In this document: piece after piece, positions 1-8,818 of the stretch
Position numbering within the stretch: the first letter of the stretch is position 1
How the letters are laid out: each line of letters begins with the position of its first letter
NCBI RefSeq assembly: GCF_000282095.2
Contig: NZ_AKKC02000004.1
Span: 1,550,001 to 1,614,000 of the forward strand
Reading direction: 5' to 3'
Length of the DNA stretch: 64,000 bases
Source: Rhizobium sp. CF080
Lineage (GTDB): Bacteria; Pseudomonadota; Alphaproteobacteria; Rhizobiales; Rhizobiaceae
Made by a program: the position numbers and the translations under genes
Notes under the pieces: model-generated
Database searches by the model: none
What the model was told of the DNA's origin: nothing
The model's input: only the letters and a program-made list of their open reading frames with translations

Positions 1-1076
1 GCTTCGGCACGCATGAGCTGAGAGATCATCAGGTCGAGTGCCTCTGACTTGCCTTTGGAATAGGCCTTGACTAGGAGGCTGTTGATTTCGCTCGGCGCGC
101 CGCGCGTGCTGATGTAGATAGCGGCCAGTTCATAAGATGCGTTCGGATCGTTGTTGCGCGCCGCTGCCTTCAGCGGTTCGAGGATCTTCGCCCGGTCAAG
201 ATCGGTCTTGGCGCTGCGATAGGCTTCCAGCAACTGCTCTCGCGAGAGTACGTTGACGCCGGCGGCTGTCGCAACGCTGATCAGATAGGATCCGTCGCGC
301 CCGCCTGAAGTGGCGCGATAGACGCGTGCGGCCAGTTGGCCGGCGCCCTGCTTGTCGAGCTTACGCGCCAGTTCGAGCCAAGCATGACCGAGCTTCGGGT
401 TGGCACCGCCTTCGAGGCCGAGATAATGGACTCGCGCCTGGCGCAGGGCCCGATCGGCCTTCGATGTCTTGTCCATCCGATAATAATAATCGGAGGCAAG
501 CGCGACATTTCCGGACTTCTCGGCCCGCTCGGCCAGTTGGCGGAATGCCCTCGTGGCACCCGAGGCCGCAGCTTCATCGAGCCAGGCGTCGGCGGTGCGA
601 AATTCCTTGCCCCCAATCTCGCCACTATCGAGCAGTTGCGCCAAGAGCAGCCGCGTGTTTGCGTCGGACTTGTCAGCTGTCAGCGGCAGATAAACCGAAC
701 GGGCGATCATCGGGACATTTTTCGGACGATAGACCCCGTCGAGGTGCGCTTTGACGAGGCGGCGGCCGGCGCTGACATCGCCGACAAGCGCAGCGCGCTC
801 GAAAGCAGTATAGGCTTCACCACTCTTGCCACGATTAAGCACCAGGTTGGCATAGGCGCGGTTGTAACGGATCACCTCGTCCTTTGCCTTCGCTTGCTGC
901 GCGGCGTACGAAAGCAACTGTTCCGGATCACGGCGCGACTTGAAGCCCGCCTTCTCGGAACCGATCTGGACCATGGCATCGTCATAAGCAATCTGAGGCG
1001 AACTCGTGCACGCGGCCGCTGAGATCATCGTGGTTCCCACCACAAGCGCCTTACTCAAACTCATAATCTTCTTCAT
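1..1076 (-). CDS. algK: Sel1/TPR-repeat lipoprotein, AlgK-like (C-terminus cut by window edge)
   Basis: Reading the minus strand from the ATG at 1076 gives an open frame to the left edge, about 358 residues, with no stop. The N-terminus is a lipoprotein signal: two Lys, a hydrophobic stretch, then a lipobox ending in Cys23 (ISAAAC). The rest is helical with Sel1-like pieces (for example GEIGGKEFRTADAWLDEAA). This is the last gene visible in the alginate operon. In Pseudomonas AlgK is an outer-membrane Sel1 lipoprotein of about 475 residues that assembles the secretion porin AlgE. Lipidation, repeat type and context fit AlgK, but two other large Sel1 proteins in the same operon could share or hold that role, so the symbol is tentative. 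The start is chosen because it opens the signal peptide. Confidence 0.72.
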   Translation of the reverse strand, partial: MKKIMSLSKALVVGTTMISAAACTSSPQIAYDDAMVQIGSEKAGFKSRRDPEQLLSYAAQQAKAKDEVIRYNRAYANLVLNRGKSGEAYTAFERAALVGDVSAGRRLVKAHLDGVYRPKNVPMIARSVYLPLTADKSDANTRLLLAQLLDSGEIGGKEFRTADAWLDEAAASGATRAFRQLAERAEKSGNVALASDYYYRMDKTSKADRALRQARVHYLGLEGGANPKLGHAWLELARKLDKQGAGQLAARVYRATSGGRDGSYLISVATAAGVNVLSREQLLEAYRSAKTDLDRAKILEPLKAAARNNDPNASYELAAIYISTRGAPSEINSLLVKAYSKGKSEALDLMISQLMRAE

Positions 1077-1156
1077 TGTCAGTCCACCCTTACCCTCAAA
1101 TGCATCCGCCGGCGGCCTTAACCGATCACGCGTCGGCAGATCCAAACCACCACCAA

Positions 1157-1173
1157 GCCGGCCTCAGGCCGGC
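1157..1173. other. Short GC-rich hairpin at the algC stop codon
   Basis: GCCGGCCT-C-AGGCCGGC is a perfect 8-bp inverted repeat straddling the algC stop codon (1164-1166), just before the next gene of the operon. It has no T-run on either side, so it is more likely an intercistronic RNA structure than a terminator. Confidence 0.35.
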
Positions 1174-2618
1174 CCTATCCTCTTGTTCAGCGCCGATCGG
1201 GCTGTATCGAAGTCGCGCAGCAATCCCAGCCCTATATCAAGCACCTGCGCCGTCTCCTCGGCGCTGCCGGCCTCGACATAGCAGCGCATCTCGGGAGCAT
1301 TCCCGGACGGCCTGAAATGGACGATCCTGCCGTTGCTCAGGGTCACTCGCAGTCCGTCGAGTTCGCTGATCCCGGAGACCTCCCCCAAAGGGGCGGTAAA
1401 GCGTTCAAGATTAGTGTTATCGGCGCGCAGCCAGGCCATCAGTGCAGCACTGCGCTCGGTCGCAAAGTTCTCCAACCGGTCGGCAGCTGTGAATGGCAGA
1501 CCGAGATCCACTTTCAGCTTGGACAGCGGCCGATCGGTAGCCGCCGTGGCGGCGAGCACGGCCAGAATGGGCAGGAACGAGTCACGCGTTGGCAAAGGCT
1601 CGAGCACACCTGACGCCACCGAGAAGGAGGAGCCGGTCAGCGTCCCGCCATTCGCCTCGAAGCCAACGACGCCTTGGTGTGTCTTCAGCGCTTCTTGCAT
1701 TCCGGCGATCACGAAGGGCGAGCCCACCTTGGTACGCACGACATGACTGCCAAGCGCCTCTATGCCCGAGTTGGAAGTGATCGGCGTGATAATCGCATCG
1801 GCGCCGAGAAAGCGGGCAGCTATCAGGCCGCATATGTCTCCGTTGATCGGTGTTCCGGTCTCGTCGGCGATCAACGGCCGGTCACCGTCACCATCAGCCG
1901 ATACGATCGCGTCTAGGCGGAGCTCGGTTGCCCACTGTTGCAATGCCGCGATGGTTTGAGCGGAGACGGCTTCCGTATCGACCGGGATGAAGAATTCGGA
2001 TCGGCCTAGATCGAACACCTCGGCCCCATAATAACTCAGGATCTCGCTCAGCATGTCGCGCGCAACCGTCGAATGCTGGTAGACACCGACGCGGATACCG
2101 GAAAGGGCACTTTGGGGCAGCAAGATCTTGTTGCGGTCCATGAACAGCGACACAGCATCCGCCGCCCCATCAGTATCGGTTGTCGTATCCGTAGCGACAG
2201 GCGTTTCCAAATCGGCTAGTTCCTGGGCGATCGCGGAAATCCCCTGCTCGTGTGTTTTGTCGATTTCTCCATCCGGGAGGTAGAATTTGATGCCATTGCG
2301 ATCGGCCGGAATGTGCGAGCCGGTGATCATCATCGAGGCAGCACCCGTGCGGATCCCGTAGAAGGCAAGCGCAGGGGTCGGCAGATAGCCGCAATCCACC
2401 GGCTGCAGGCCGAGTGCGCCGAGTGCCGATTTGACATTGGAGGCGATCGCCGGACTGGAGTCGCGGAAATCATAGCCGACGAGAACGCGATCGCCCGGTT
2501 TTGCGATCCGGTTTCGCAGCAGAAAGGTTGCAAACGCTGCCGAATAGACGAAGGAGGGCTTCCCCTTCAGATCCACCGACAGACCGCGCAATCCACTCGT
2601 ACCAAATTTCAGGCTCAA
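1164..2618 (-). CDS. algC: Phosphomannomutase (AlgC/NoeK type)
   Basis: Converts mannose-6-phosphate to mannose-1-phosphate for GDP-mannose synthesis. The 484-residue alpha-D-phosphohexomutase shows the phosphoserine loop TGSHIP (Ser101), the metal loop DGDGDR (242-247), the sugar loop GFEANGG and the C-terminal phosphate loop RPSGNAPE. SHIP in place of SHNP resembles rhizobial NoeK enzymes as I remember them, rather than Pseudomonas AlgC. A longer upstream frame exists, but the start is best placed at TTG 2618: it has a strong AAGGAGG ribosome-binding site 5 nt upstream, the protein then begins directly with the family's KFGTSGLRG motif, and the frame starts just after the lyase stop at 2653. 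The gene is co-transcribed with algL. Pseudomonas algC is unlinked to its alginate operon, so linkage here makes the cluster more self-contained. Confidence 0.9.
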   Translation of the reverse strand: MSLKFGTSGLRGLSVDLKGKPSFVYSAAFATFLLRNRIAKPGDRVLVGYDFRDSSPAIASNVKSALGALGLQPVDCGYLPTPALAFYGIRTGAASMMITGSHIPADRNGIKFYLPDGEIDKTHEQGISAIAQELADLETPVATDTTTDTDGAADAVSLFMDRNKILLPQSALSGIRVGVYQHSTVARDMLSEILSYYGAEVFDLGRSEFFIPVDTEAVSAQTIAALQQWATELRLDAIVSADGDGDRPLIADETGTPINGDICGLIAARFLGADAIITPITSNSGIEALGSHVVRTKVGSPFVIAGMQEALKTHQGVVGFEANGGTLTGSSFSVASGVLEPLPTRDSFLPILAVLAATAATDRPLSKLKVDLGLPFTAADRLENFATERSAALMAWLRADNTNLERFTAPLGEVSGISELDGLRVTLSNGRIVHFRPSGNAPEMRCYVEAGSAEETAQVLDIGLGLLRDFDTARSALNKRIGPA

Positions 2619-2652
2619 ACCAGCCTCCTTGAAGCAATACGCAATTTGAATG

Positions 2653-3762
2653 TCAGTCTCGTTCCGATACGTTGTAGAGAACACTGACGCGTCCTCCCAG
2701 ATTCGAGGAGAACAACGCCCCTTCGAACAGCTTCCCGTAAACCTTTCTGTCCTTTGGATAATAATGCAGGTAGGCACCCAGCCAGGCGATGCGATCAGGG
2801 CGGATCAGGCCGTTCTTGCCACGCGGCAGTTTGACCTGCGGTTCTCCCGCCAGCATCTCCATCTTCGACGGGTCACTGATTGAATCCAAGGCGAAATGCG
2901 CCAGTCTCTCCAAGCCGTTGTCGCATTGCGACAGCGCATCGTATCCGTTGGCCTGCAGAAGCGACGCCATCATTACCAGAGGCCCGGCGGCATGGAGGTG
3001 GTAGTCGCGCGCCTTCTTCTTTCGCATGAGTTCGAGGGGCAGCGCGCCGTCGGCCGTCACCTGACAAACGCCCAGCTTGTAGCTCTCGAAGCCGAAATCC
3101 AGGAAGTCCTTCCGCCCGATCGCAACTCCGACCGCGGCCACGGCGAATCCTCCCCAATAGCGATGGTTCTGCTTATTGGAGTTGCGGTCTCCTGATTCCG
3201 TATAGACGGGGATCGTCCGATCGGCGAGTCCACCCAGCCACTTCTCGATGGCACCCGTATCGAACTTGAGCAGCGCAGCAGCAGGGCGAACCTGAACGTA
3301 AGCCAAGGCGACGCCGGCCACAATTCTCGTTATGCTCAAATAGCTCTGACGCGTCTTCATATCTGAAAGCGCATCGGCCCTTGCCCAAACGTCCAGCGCT
3401 TTCAGGGCGCAGCTTGCCTCATCGAGCCGGTTACCATCTGTCTCGGTATAGTTGCTCGCATACTTTGTAACGAATGCAGAGAACTGGCGCATCTGGGAAG
3501 TCGCCTTGTCGTAGCGTTCCTTGTTCTGTGGATCGATCGTCGAGTGACTCTCGTCGTCATCCTCATAGATGCTGGTAAGACTGAGCGAAATCACCGGCGC
3601 CGGCGGGTTGACCGTGCAGACTTCCTTGCCATTGTTCTTCGCGGCATGCCTTGCCAGCTCGAAGGGGACCGTCAACGTGGCACCCTGTACCGACTGCGTT
3701 GCGGCCACCAGGACAAAAGCACTTGCCAGGAAACTAAATCTCGAAAGCTCGACCATTGCCAT
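2653..3762 (-). CDS. algL: Periplasmic alginate lyase, PL5 family (AlgL)
   Basis: This 369-residue protein has a Sec signal peptide (about residues 1-27). Its PL5 signature QNHRYWGG at 198-205 corresponds to NNHSYW in Pseudomonas AlgL and carries the catalytic His and Tyr. A conserved ARDYHLHAAGPL segment lies further on. PL5 enzymes cleave polymannuronate by beta-elimination in the periplasm, where they clear misdirected polymer and support export. It lies between a large Sel1 gene and algC in the operon. Compared with Pseudomonas AlgL it has an extra acidic stretch (DDDESHS) around residues 68-74. ATG codons at 3762 and 3756 are both possible starts. The family call is firm; substrate preference is by homology. 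Confidence 0.9.
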   Translation of the reverse strand: MAMVELSRFSFLASAFVLVAATQSVQGATLTVPFELARHAAKNNGKEVCTVNPPAPVISLSLTSIYEDDDESHSTIDPQNKERYDKATSQMRQFSAFVTKYASNYTETDGNRLDEASCALKALDVWARADALSDMKTRQSYLSITRIVAGVALAYVQVRPAAALLKFDTGAIEKWLGGLADRTIPVYTESGDRNSNKQNHRYWGGFAVAAVGVAIGRKDFLDFGFESYKLGVCQVTADGALPLELMRKKKARDYHLHAAGPLVMMASLLQANGYDALSQCDNGLERLAHFALDSISDPSKMEMLAGEPQVKLPRGKNGLIRPDRIAWLGAYLHYYPKDRKVYGKLFEGALFSSNLGGRVSVLYNVSERD

Positions 3763-3792
3763 CTACTCGGTTCATTTCGTTGCGTCGCGGCC

Positions 3793-3825
3793 TTCCAGCC
3801 CCGGTCGTCACGACTGGGGCTGGAA
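3793..3825. other. Strong intercistronic stem-loop
   Basis: TTCCAGCCCC at 3793-3802 pairs perfectly with GGGGCTGGAA at 3816-3825. The loop between them is itself palindromic (GTCGT-C-ACGAC). It sits in the 69-nt gap between the Sel1 gene and algL. There is no T-run on the minus-strand side, so it probably works as an mRNA processing or stability element inside the operon rather than as a terminator. Confidence 0.55.
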
Positions 3826-3831
3826 CGATCT

Positions 3832-6684
3832 TCATTGTCCCTTGGACAGTTCCTTGTATTTGCTGTTCCAATAGGCGGCCTTATCAGCATCGGGATCCAG
3901 GCCGACAACGCCGACCTTGTAAGCGACGGCCAACTCGCGGGCAGCCTTTGAGTTGCCGGCCTCCGCGGACTTCATCAGCCAGTCGAAGGCCTTAGTGGTA
4001 TCCTTTGCCGCGCCGTTGCCGAAGAAATAGGCCTGGTAGAGGCGATACATGGCATTTGGCTCTCCTGCATCAGCCGACACTGCCAACCAACGATTGGCCA
4101 TGGCATCATCCCGCCCCCCCAGCTTTCCGTCGATATTGAGGCGCGCGATCTTGAGCAGATACTTGCCCGGAGCACTGAGGTCCGGCCCAAGGAAAATCAG
4201 AAGCTCGTTCACTTCCGCCGGCGTCGATACGATGCGTTCGTCGGCAATCTCGCTGATCAGCTTGTTGGCCGCCTCCTTGTCGCCGGAGGCATAGAGCTTT
4301 AGCAGCGCTTCCTTGGCCTTGTCGGCGGATGAGCCCGTCCACATGCCCTGCAGATGACCTTCGGCCAAGTCACGCAGGACGGAGATGCGCCCAAGTGCAT
4401 AGGAACGCAGGAAGAAGCCCTCTGCCTTGGCACGGTTGTCCACGCCGTCCACGCCATCGCGGAATGCCGCGCCGACCGCGTACAAATCGTCAGCATCCTG
4501 ATCGGAAATTCTCTCCGCCAACGAGAGCCAATAGCGCGCCAAGTTCTTGGCTTGGGGATCCGGTAGGGTCGAATAGACACGAGCCAAGTTGACGATGGCA
4601 TCGACCGAGCAAGCCTCGCCGGCGGCGGTCATTTTTGCCAAATCCTGCAGCGCGTTCGGGTCGCCGGGATCGATGAGCGAGATCTTCGCCTTGAAGTCAC
4701 CGGCATCGGCCGCCTTCCGCAGCCACGCACGCCCGGCGGCCGAGTCCTGCGACAAGTCCGCCAGAAGCATCTTGCCGTATTCACGCATGCCTCGTGGGTC
4801 ATCCAATTCGGCAAGTGCCTTGTAGATATCGTTGCGCGCCGCCGACGGCGCCTGCCCTGCCCGCTGCAAGAGCTGAGCTTTCAGCATCAGCGCGTCCCGA
4901 TCGCCTGTCTTGATCAGCGGATCGAGCGAGGCAATCTGGACGAGCTTGTCGCCGAGCTTCGTCGCCACGTCGAAGCGGTTGCTGATGATCGACAACTGCG
5001 CCAAGCGCTGCTGCTCCTTGTCGTGCAGTGACGAGACGAAGAGAAGCAGGCGCCGAGCTGCTTCCGGATTCTGCTCGAAGCTGTTGGTACCGGTCTCCCA
5101 GCGGGCGACGACATAGCCGATCGCATCGGGGTTGCCCTTGAAGGCCGCCTGCTGGAGGTAAACGCGACCTTTGGCACGGTCGGTCTCCTCCGTCTTGGTC
5201 AGCATGTTCAGGCCTGTAACGTAGATCGAATGGACCGATCCGAAGATCGCCGCCTTGTGACGCCAGTCATTTGCCAGTTCCACCGAGATCGGCGCACCCT
5301 GTCCGCAGGCGAACATGCCGGCGAGTTTCGCCGCACCATCAGAATTCCCGGCCGCGGCAGCTTCACTGAAGAACTGCATGGCTTTGTTCAGGTAGTTGGG
5401 ATCCTTCCTGCCCATCTCCAGATAGATCTTGCCAATCTCGTCACTGGCATCAGAGGAGCCCGCCGCGGCCGCGGCCTGCAGGACCTTCAGCGCCTTCTCA
5501 ATGTCGTCCTTTGAGGCACCGCTCCCTGCGAGGAACTCGCCATATTGTACAGGTATCCCTTCCGAACGGTCCGGGGCCTGCATGGCACGCTCGAAATACG
5601 TTTTCGCCTTCACGGCGTCGCGGTCACCGCCGAATTCACCCGAATAGATTCGGGCCAACCACTCGTCTGCCGGGCGAAGCCCGGCTTCGCCGGCGGCGGC
5701 GAGATATTTCACGGCCAGCTTGAGGTCCTGGGGCACCGAGATGCCGGTGGCATAAGCCTTGCCGAGGCTGAACTGGGCCGACGACATTCCTCCTTCGGCC
5801 GCCTGTTTGAGATAGCTCACCGATTTCTGGATGTCGATCTGGTCGATCTGGTTCGAGCGGTAGAGTTCGGCTAGGTTCTGCGCCGTTTTCGGATCGCCGG
5901 TTTTAGCGAAGGCTTCGAGCCACTTGAGCGCGGTTTCAATCTCCTTGCTAACGAGGTTGCCACGCAGATAGAGAAAGCCGATCTGGTTCAGAGCCGAGCA
6001 ATCGCCCTGCTTGACCTGCGCCACTAGCCCGAGAAGTGCGCCGGTCACCGCACTCTTCTTCTGATGGTCCGAAGCCTGCGGGTCGAGAGTGATGATGCGT
6101 GCATATTCGATCATCCCCTGCGGGTCGGATACCAGGGCCGACTTTTCTAGGTAGAAGCGCGATTTGGTCAGATCACGCATCTCGCTCGGGCCATCGTCAC
6201 CGTAGAACTGGCCGAGCACGAAAGCGGCGCGGGTGCTGCCCGAACCATAGGCGTCGAGCAGATACGACTCCGCCTCCCGGAGTTCGTCGATTGTCGAGCC
6301 GTTCTCCATTAGCACGCGTGCAAGCGGAATGAGGAAAATGTCGCGCCGGAATGGATATTTCTTCAAACCTGCGCGCAAGAGTGCTTCGGCCACGGCCGGC
6401 GACTTCTGCACCCGCTCGCTGCCCCGACTGTATTCGAGGGCAAGAGCAACGACATCCTGCGATGGCAGTTTGATGTCGCCGATCGGGCCCTTCGTCCAGT
6501 CCCGATCGAGTTTCACGCGCGTGACCTGCTCGGTAACAGGTTTGCACACGGCCTTGTAGTCGAGATTCGGAGGGTCAAGCGGGATCGCCGGATTGTCTGC
6601 CCGGACTGAGGTCGCAAGCCCGGCCGAAGCGGCCACAACCGCGACAGCGGCGACTAAAGACCGATGAAAATGAAATTTGCGCAC
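3832..6684 (-). CDS. Large periplasmic Sel1-repeat protein of the alginate operon
   Basis: This protein of about 950 residues starts with a Sec signal peptide and is then made almost entirely of Sel1/TPR-type alpha-hairpins. Examples are AAEGGMSSAQFSLGKAYATG and ESYLLDAYGSGSTRAAFVLG, with the last repeats reaching the C-terminus. Such solenoids are protein-protein scaffolds. In the alginate system of Pseudomonas only AlgK, at half this length, has this fold. Unlike the lipoprotein at the left edge, this one has no lipobox and is probably soluble in the periplasm. A GTG at 6699 also opens the frame, but it is directly abutted by a purine-rich tract. The GTG at 6684 has GGGGA at a normal distance and gives a cleaner signal peptide. 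Its place between algF and algL suggests a role in export or in bridging modification enzymes. The exact partner is unknown. Confidence 0.8.
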   Translation of the reverse strand: MRKFHFHRSLVAAVAVVAASAGLATSVRADNPAIPLDPPNLDYKAVCKPVTEQVTRVKLDRDWTKGPIGDIKLPSQDVVALALEYSRGSERVQKSPAVAEALLRAGLKKYPFRRDIFLIPLARVLMENGSTIDELREAESYLLDAYGSGSTRAAFVLGQFYGDDGPSEMRDLTKSRFYLEKSALVSDPQGMIEYARIITLDPQASDHQKKSAVTGALLGLVAQVKQGDCSALNQIGFLYLRGNLVSKEIETALKWLEAFAKTGDPKTAQNLAELYRSNQIDQIDIQKSVSYLKQAAEGGMSSAQFSLGKAYATGISVPQDLKLAVKYLAAAGEAGLRPADEWLARIYSGEFGGDRDAVKAKTYFERAMQAPDRSEGIPVQYGEFLAGSGASKDDIEKALKVLQAAAAAGSSDASDEIGKIYLEMGRKDPNYLNKAMQFFSEAAAAGNSDGAAKLAGMFACGQGAPISVELANDWRHKAAIFGSVHSIYVTGLNMLTKTEETDRAKGRVYLQQAAFKGNPDAIGYVVARWETGTNSFEQNPEAARRLLLFVSSLHDKEQQRLAQLSIISNRFDVATKLGDKLVQIASLDPLIKTGDRDALMLKAQLLQRAGQAPSAARNDIYKALAELDDPRGMREYGKMLLADLSQDSAAGRAWLRKAADAGDFKAKISLIDPGDPNALQDLAKMTAAGEACSVDAIVNLARVYSTLPDPQAKNLARYWLSLAERISDQDADDLYAVGAAFRDGVDGVDNRAKAEGFFLRSYALGRISVLRDLAEGHLQGMWTGSSADKAKEALLKLYASGDKEAANKLISEIADERIVSTPAEVNELLIFLGPDLSAPGKYLLKIARLNIDGKLGGRDDAMANRWLAVSADAGEPNAMYRLYQAYFFGNGAAKDTTKAFDWLMKSAEAGNSKAARELAVAYKVGVVGLDPDADKAAYWNSKYKELSKGQ

Positions 6685-6723
6685 TCTACTCGTCCCCACT
6701 CTCTTGACCCATCCGTTAGGAAA

Positions 6724-7386
6724 TTATCGGTCGATGCCCGTCGCCGCCAGGAAACCGGCCGGACCACTGGTCGTCTCAACGACGACGACGTTCTGTCGGT
6801 CCTTAGCGGTCAGAGAAACCTTCTCTAGCTCCGTGACCTTCTTGCCTCCTTCAGAAACTTCGAGGCCGATGTCGATGACCGGCAGTTCCTTGGATGCCAT
6901 GGCGGACGGCGCAAGATCTTTGAACAGCACTTTGCTGTCGCCGTTGAGGCGCAGCGACAAGTTCGCCGGCTTTGTCGAAAAATTGTAGAAGGTCAAAGCT
7001 GACCTGGAGGGATTTTCGACCTCCTTGTCGGGAATAACCACGATGCCTTTTTGCCCGGCGCCATCGGCCCCGACCGCCACGGTGTAAAATTTGCCGGGTT
7101 CGAACTTGGCTTCGGTCGAGCTCGCATTGTCGGAAATCTTATAGGAGCCGTTGCCGATCAGCCGGTAATTCGACAACACGACGGGATCGACATCGAACTT
7201 CTGTCCCGAGAAGTCGAGGCTCACTCCGGTCTTCAGCTTCACATTGAGGAAGCGGACGAGACTTTTGTCGGCCGGGATCGGCGCATCGTAGAGGCCGGCG
7301 TCGTTTGCCAGCAGGTGCGTCGAGAAGGTGCCCACGCAGGCTCCTAAGACGAGTGCAACACGGATTGCTTGGATTTTGCGTTTCAT
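6724..7386 (-). CDS. algF: Alginate O-acetylation periplasmic protein AlgF
   Basis: This 220-residue protein has a signal peptide (MKRKIQAIRVALVLGACVG...) and the AlgF pattern of two beta-rich halves. The first begins GLYDAPIPADKSLVRFLN, similar to the start of mature Pseudomonas AlgF. AlgF is needed for O-acetylation of mannuronate in the periplasm together with AlgI, AlgJ and AlgX. The ATG at 7386 is preferred over an upstream in-frame ATG at 7422, because it starts the signal peptide and the longer form would run into algX. It lies 16 nt after algX. No AlgI (MBOAT) gene is visible in the window, so the acetyl donor side must be encoded elsewhere or further left. Confidence 0.82.
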   Translation of the reverse strand: MKRKIQAIRVALVLGACVGTFSTHLLANDAGLYDAPIPADKSLVRFLNVKLKTGVSLDFSGQKFDVDPVVLSNYRLIGNGSYKISDNASSTEAKFEPGKFYTVAVGADGAGQKGIVVIPDKEVENPSRSALTFYNFSTKPANLSLRLNGDSKVLFKDLAPSAMASKELPVIDIGLEVSEGGKKVTELEKVSLTAKDRQNVVVVETTSGPAGFLAATGIDR

Positions 7387-7402
7387 GATCTCATCCCACT
7401 CT

Positions 7403-8818
7403 TCAATTGGACGTTGCCGCATTCTGGAAAATGCGTTCTGGGTAACGGCACAGTTTCACCGAGCCCGCCGATTTGGCCGCTCCCTCAATCTTGAGGCGAA
7501 CATGGACAGGTGCATTCCGCGTCTCGCCGGGGAGCGCCTGATAAAGCTTGGCAAGTCCGCTCACGCGCGACGGGTTTTCGAAGGAAACGTTCTTCGCGGG
7601 ACTATTGGCGTAGCTGTAGCTCGACTGGAATCCGGTCAGTGCTCTATTGGTGAAGGCGTAGACGAGATAGTGATCGGATGCCTTGCCAACCAACGCAGGC
7701 AGATCAAAATCAACCGTATCGGTCTCATCGAACGTCTTCTTGGCAAGCTCTAGTTTACCGTCGCAGTCACCGACAATTGCCGGAACGATTGCCTCGTCAA
7801 CATAGTCCACACTTCGCAGCACCGACTGAAGGTCCGAGTATTCCCACACAAGTATTTCAGGCTTCTTGGCCAATCCATTGGCGTTCTGCGTCCAGCCGTA
7901 AATCGACTGCGTCAAACCACCGCCGGCAATAGAGAAGCCAGATAGATCGTGCTTCAGGGCCTCTCGAAGGAAACCGTTGAAGTTGAAATCCATCCGCTCA
8001 TCCGTAAAGGACGTGCCGACGATATGGACGAGTTCTTGGCCTGGCGTGTCACCTTCAGTTAGCAGGGCATCCAAGTTATCGACATTGCGTTTGGTCGAAT
8101 AGCCGGTGACGCTTTCCGTAGGGATCTTCTCTTGGCAAATCTCGTTGAGCGCTTTGCCCATATTGAAGCGTATCGGAGCGACTTTGCCAGTCAGTTCAGT
8201 CTTAAACTCAACGGTATCAGCAATCTCGCCCGCTAGGCCGCGGACCTTCTCGGCCAGAGCTTTGGCGACCACTTGAGCACCCTCCGGCGTCCAGTGAATA
8301 TCCCGCTTCAAATAATAGGAATTCCAGTCGAAATCCGTTTTGGTGTCCTTGATTTTAGTAATGTCAACTGCATCGATCCCGACGTCGCGCAAGGACTGAA
8401 CCATCGCTCGAAACTGCTCGGCTGAGAACGCCGGATCGTAGAACATGTCAGAAAATATGCCGCCATTGGGGATAAACGGCCCACCGGCGATGCCACGGGG
8501 CAGCATCGGCACCAAAATGAGGTGAATGCCTCGATAGCGCAGAGCATCGTTCACGTCCTTGAAGGCATCCAGCGTTTCCGCAGACAGCTCATACATGTTC
8601 TCCATGTCGCCTTCGCGGAAGAACCAGCCGCCATAACCTTGATACATCTTTACGGCGATCGAGGTCTGAGGAGACTTTTCCACGAGCCCCTCACACTTGT
8701 AGAGTATTTCGCCGGCCGACGCAGAAGCCACCGAAAGAGCGCAGGTCAGAGCTGCCATGCAGACCACGGATAAAACGCTCAATAGCCGCGCCGTGCTGAA
8801 GGATTTGGCTTGCATCAT
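7403..8818 (-). CDS. algX: Alginate O-acetyltransferase AlgX
   Basis: This 471-residue secreted SGNH/GDSL-like acetyltransferase has a signal peptide ending near residue 35. The catalytic triad is visible at nearly the Pseudomonas AlgX positions: Asp173 and His175 in KRDIHWTPEG, and Ser270 in HIVGTSF. Pseudomonas AlgX has D174, H176 and S269. The length also matches (474 in P. aeruginosa), including room for the C-terminal carbohydrate-binding module. AlgX transfers acetyl groups to O2/O3 of mannuronate and guards polymer during export. The start ATG overlaps the stop of the preceding Sel1 gene by 4 nt (ATGA), with CCGGAG 7 nt upstream, showing translational coupling. Confidence 0.92.
   Translation of the reverse strand: MMQAKSFSTARLLSVLSVVCMAALTCALSVASASAGEILYKCEGLVEKSPQTSIAVKMYQGYGGWFFREGDMENMYELSAETLDAFKDVNDALRYRGIHLILVPMLPRGIAGGPFIPNGGIFSDMFYDPAFSAEQFRAMVQSLRDVGIDAVDITKIKDTKTDFDWNSYYLKRDIHWTPEGAQVVAKALAEKVRGLAGEIADTVEFKTELTGKVAPIRFNMGKALNEICQEKIPTESVTGYSTKRNVDNLDALLTEGDTPGQELVHIVGTSFTDERMDFNFNGFLREALKHDLSGFSIAGGGLTQSIYGWTQNANGLAKKPEILVWEYSDLQSVLRSVDYVDEAIVPAIVGDCDGKLELAKKTFDETDTVDFDLPALVGKASDHYLVYAFTNRALTGFQSSYSYANSPAKNVSFENPSRVSGLAKLYQALPGETRNAPVHVRLKIEGAAKSAGSVKLCRYPERIFQNAATSN

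Noticed and set aside
336..1022. Open frame on the plus strand opposite the AlgK-like gene
   Set aside because: It has no recognisable domain, and the minus strand carries a lipoprotein signal and Sel1 repeats in the same DNA.
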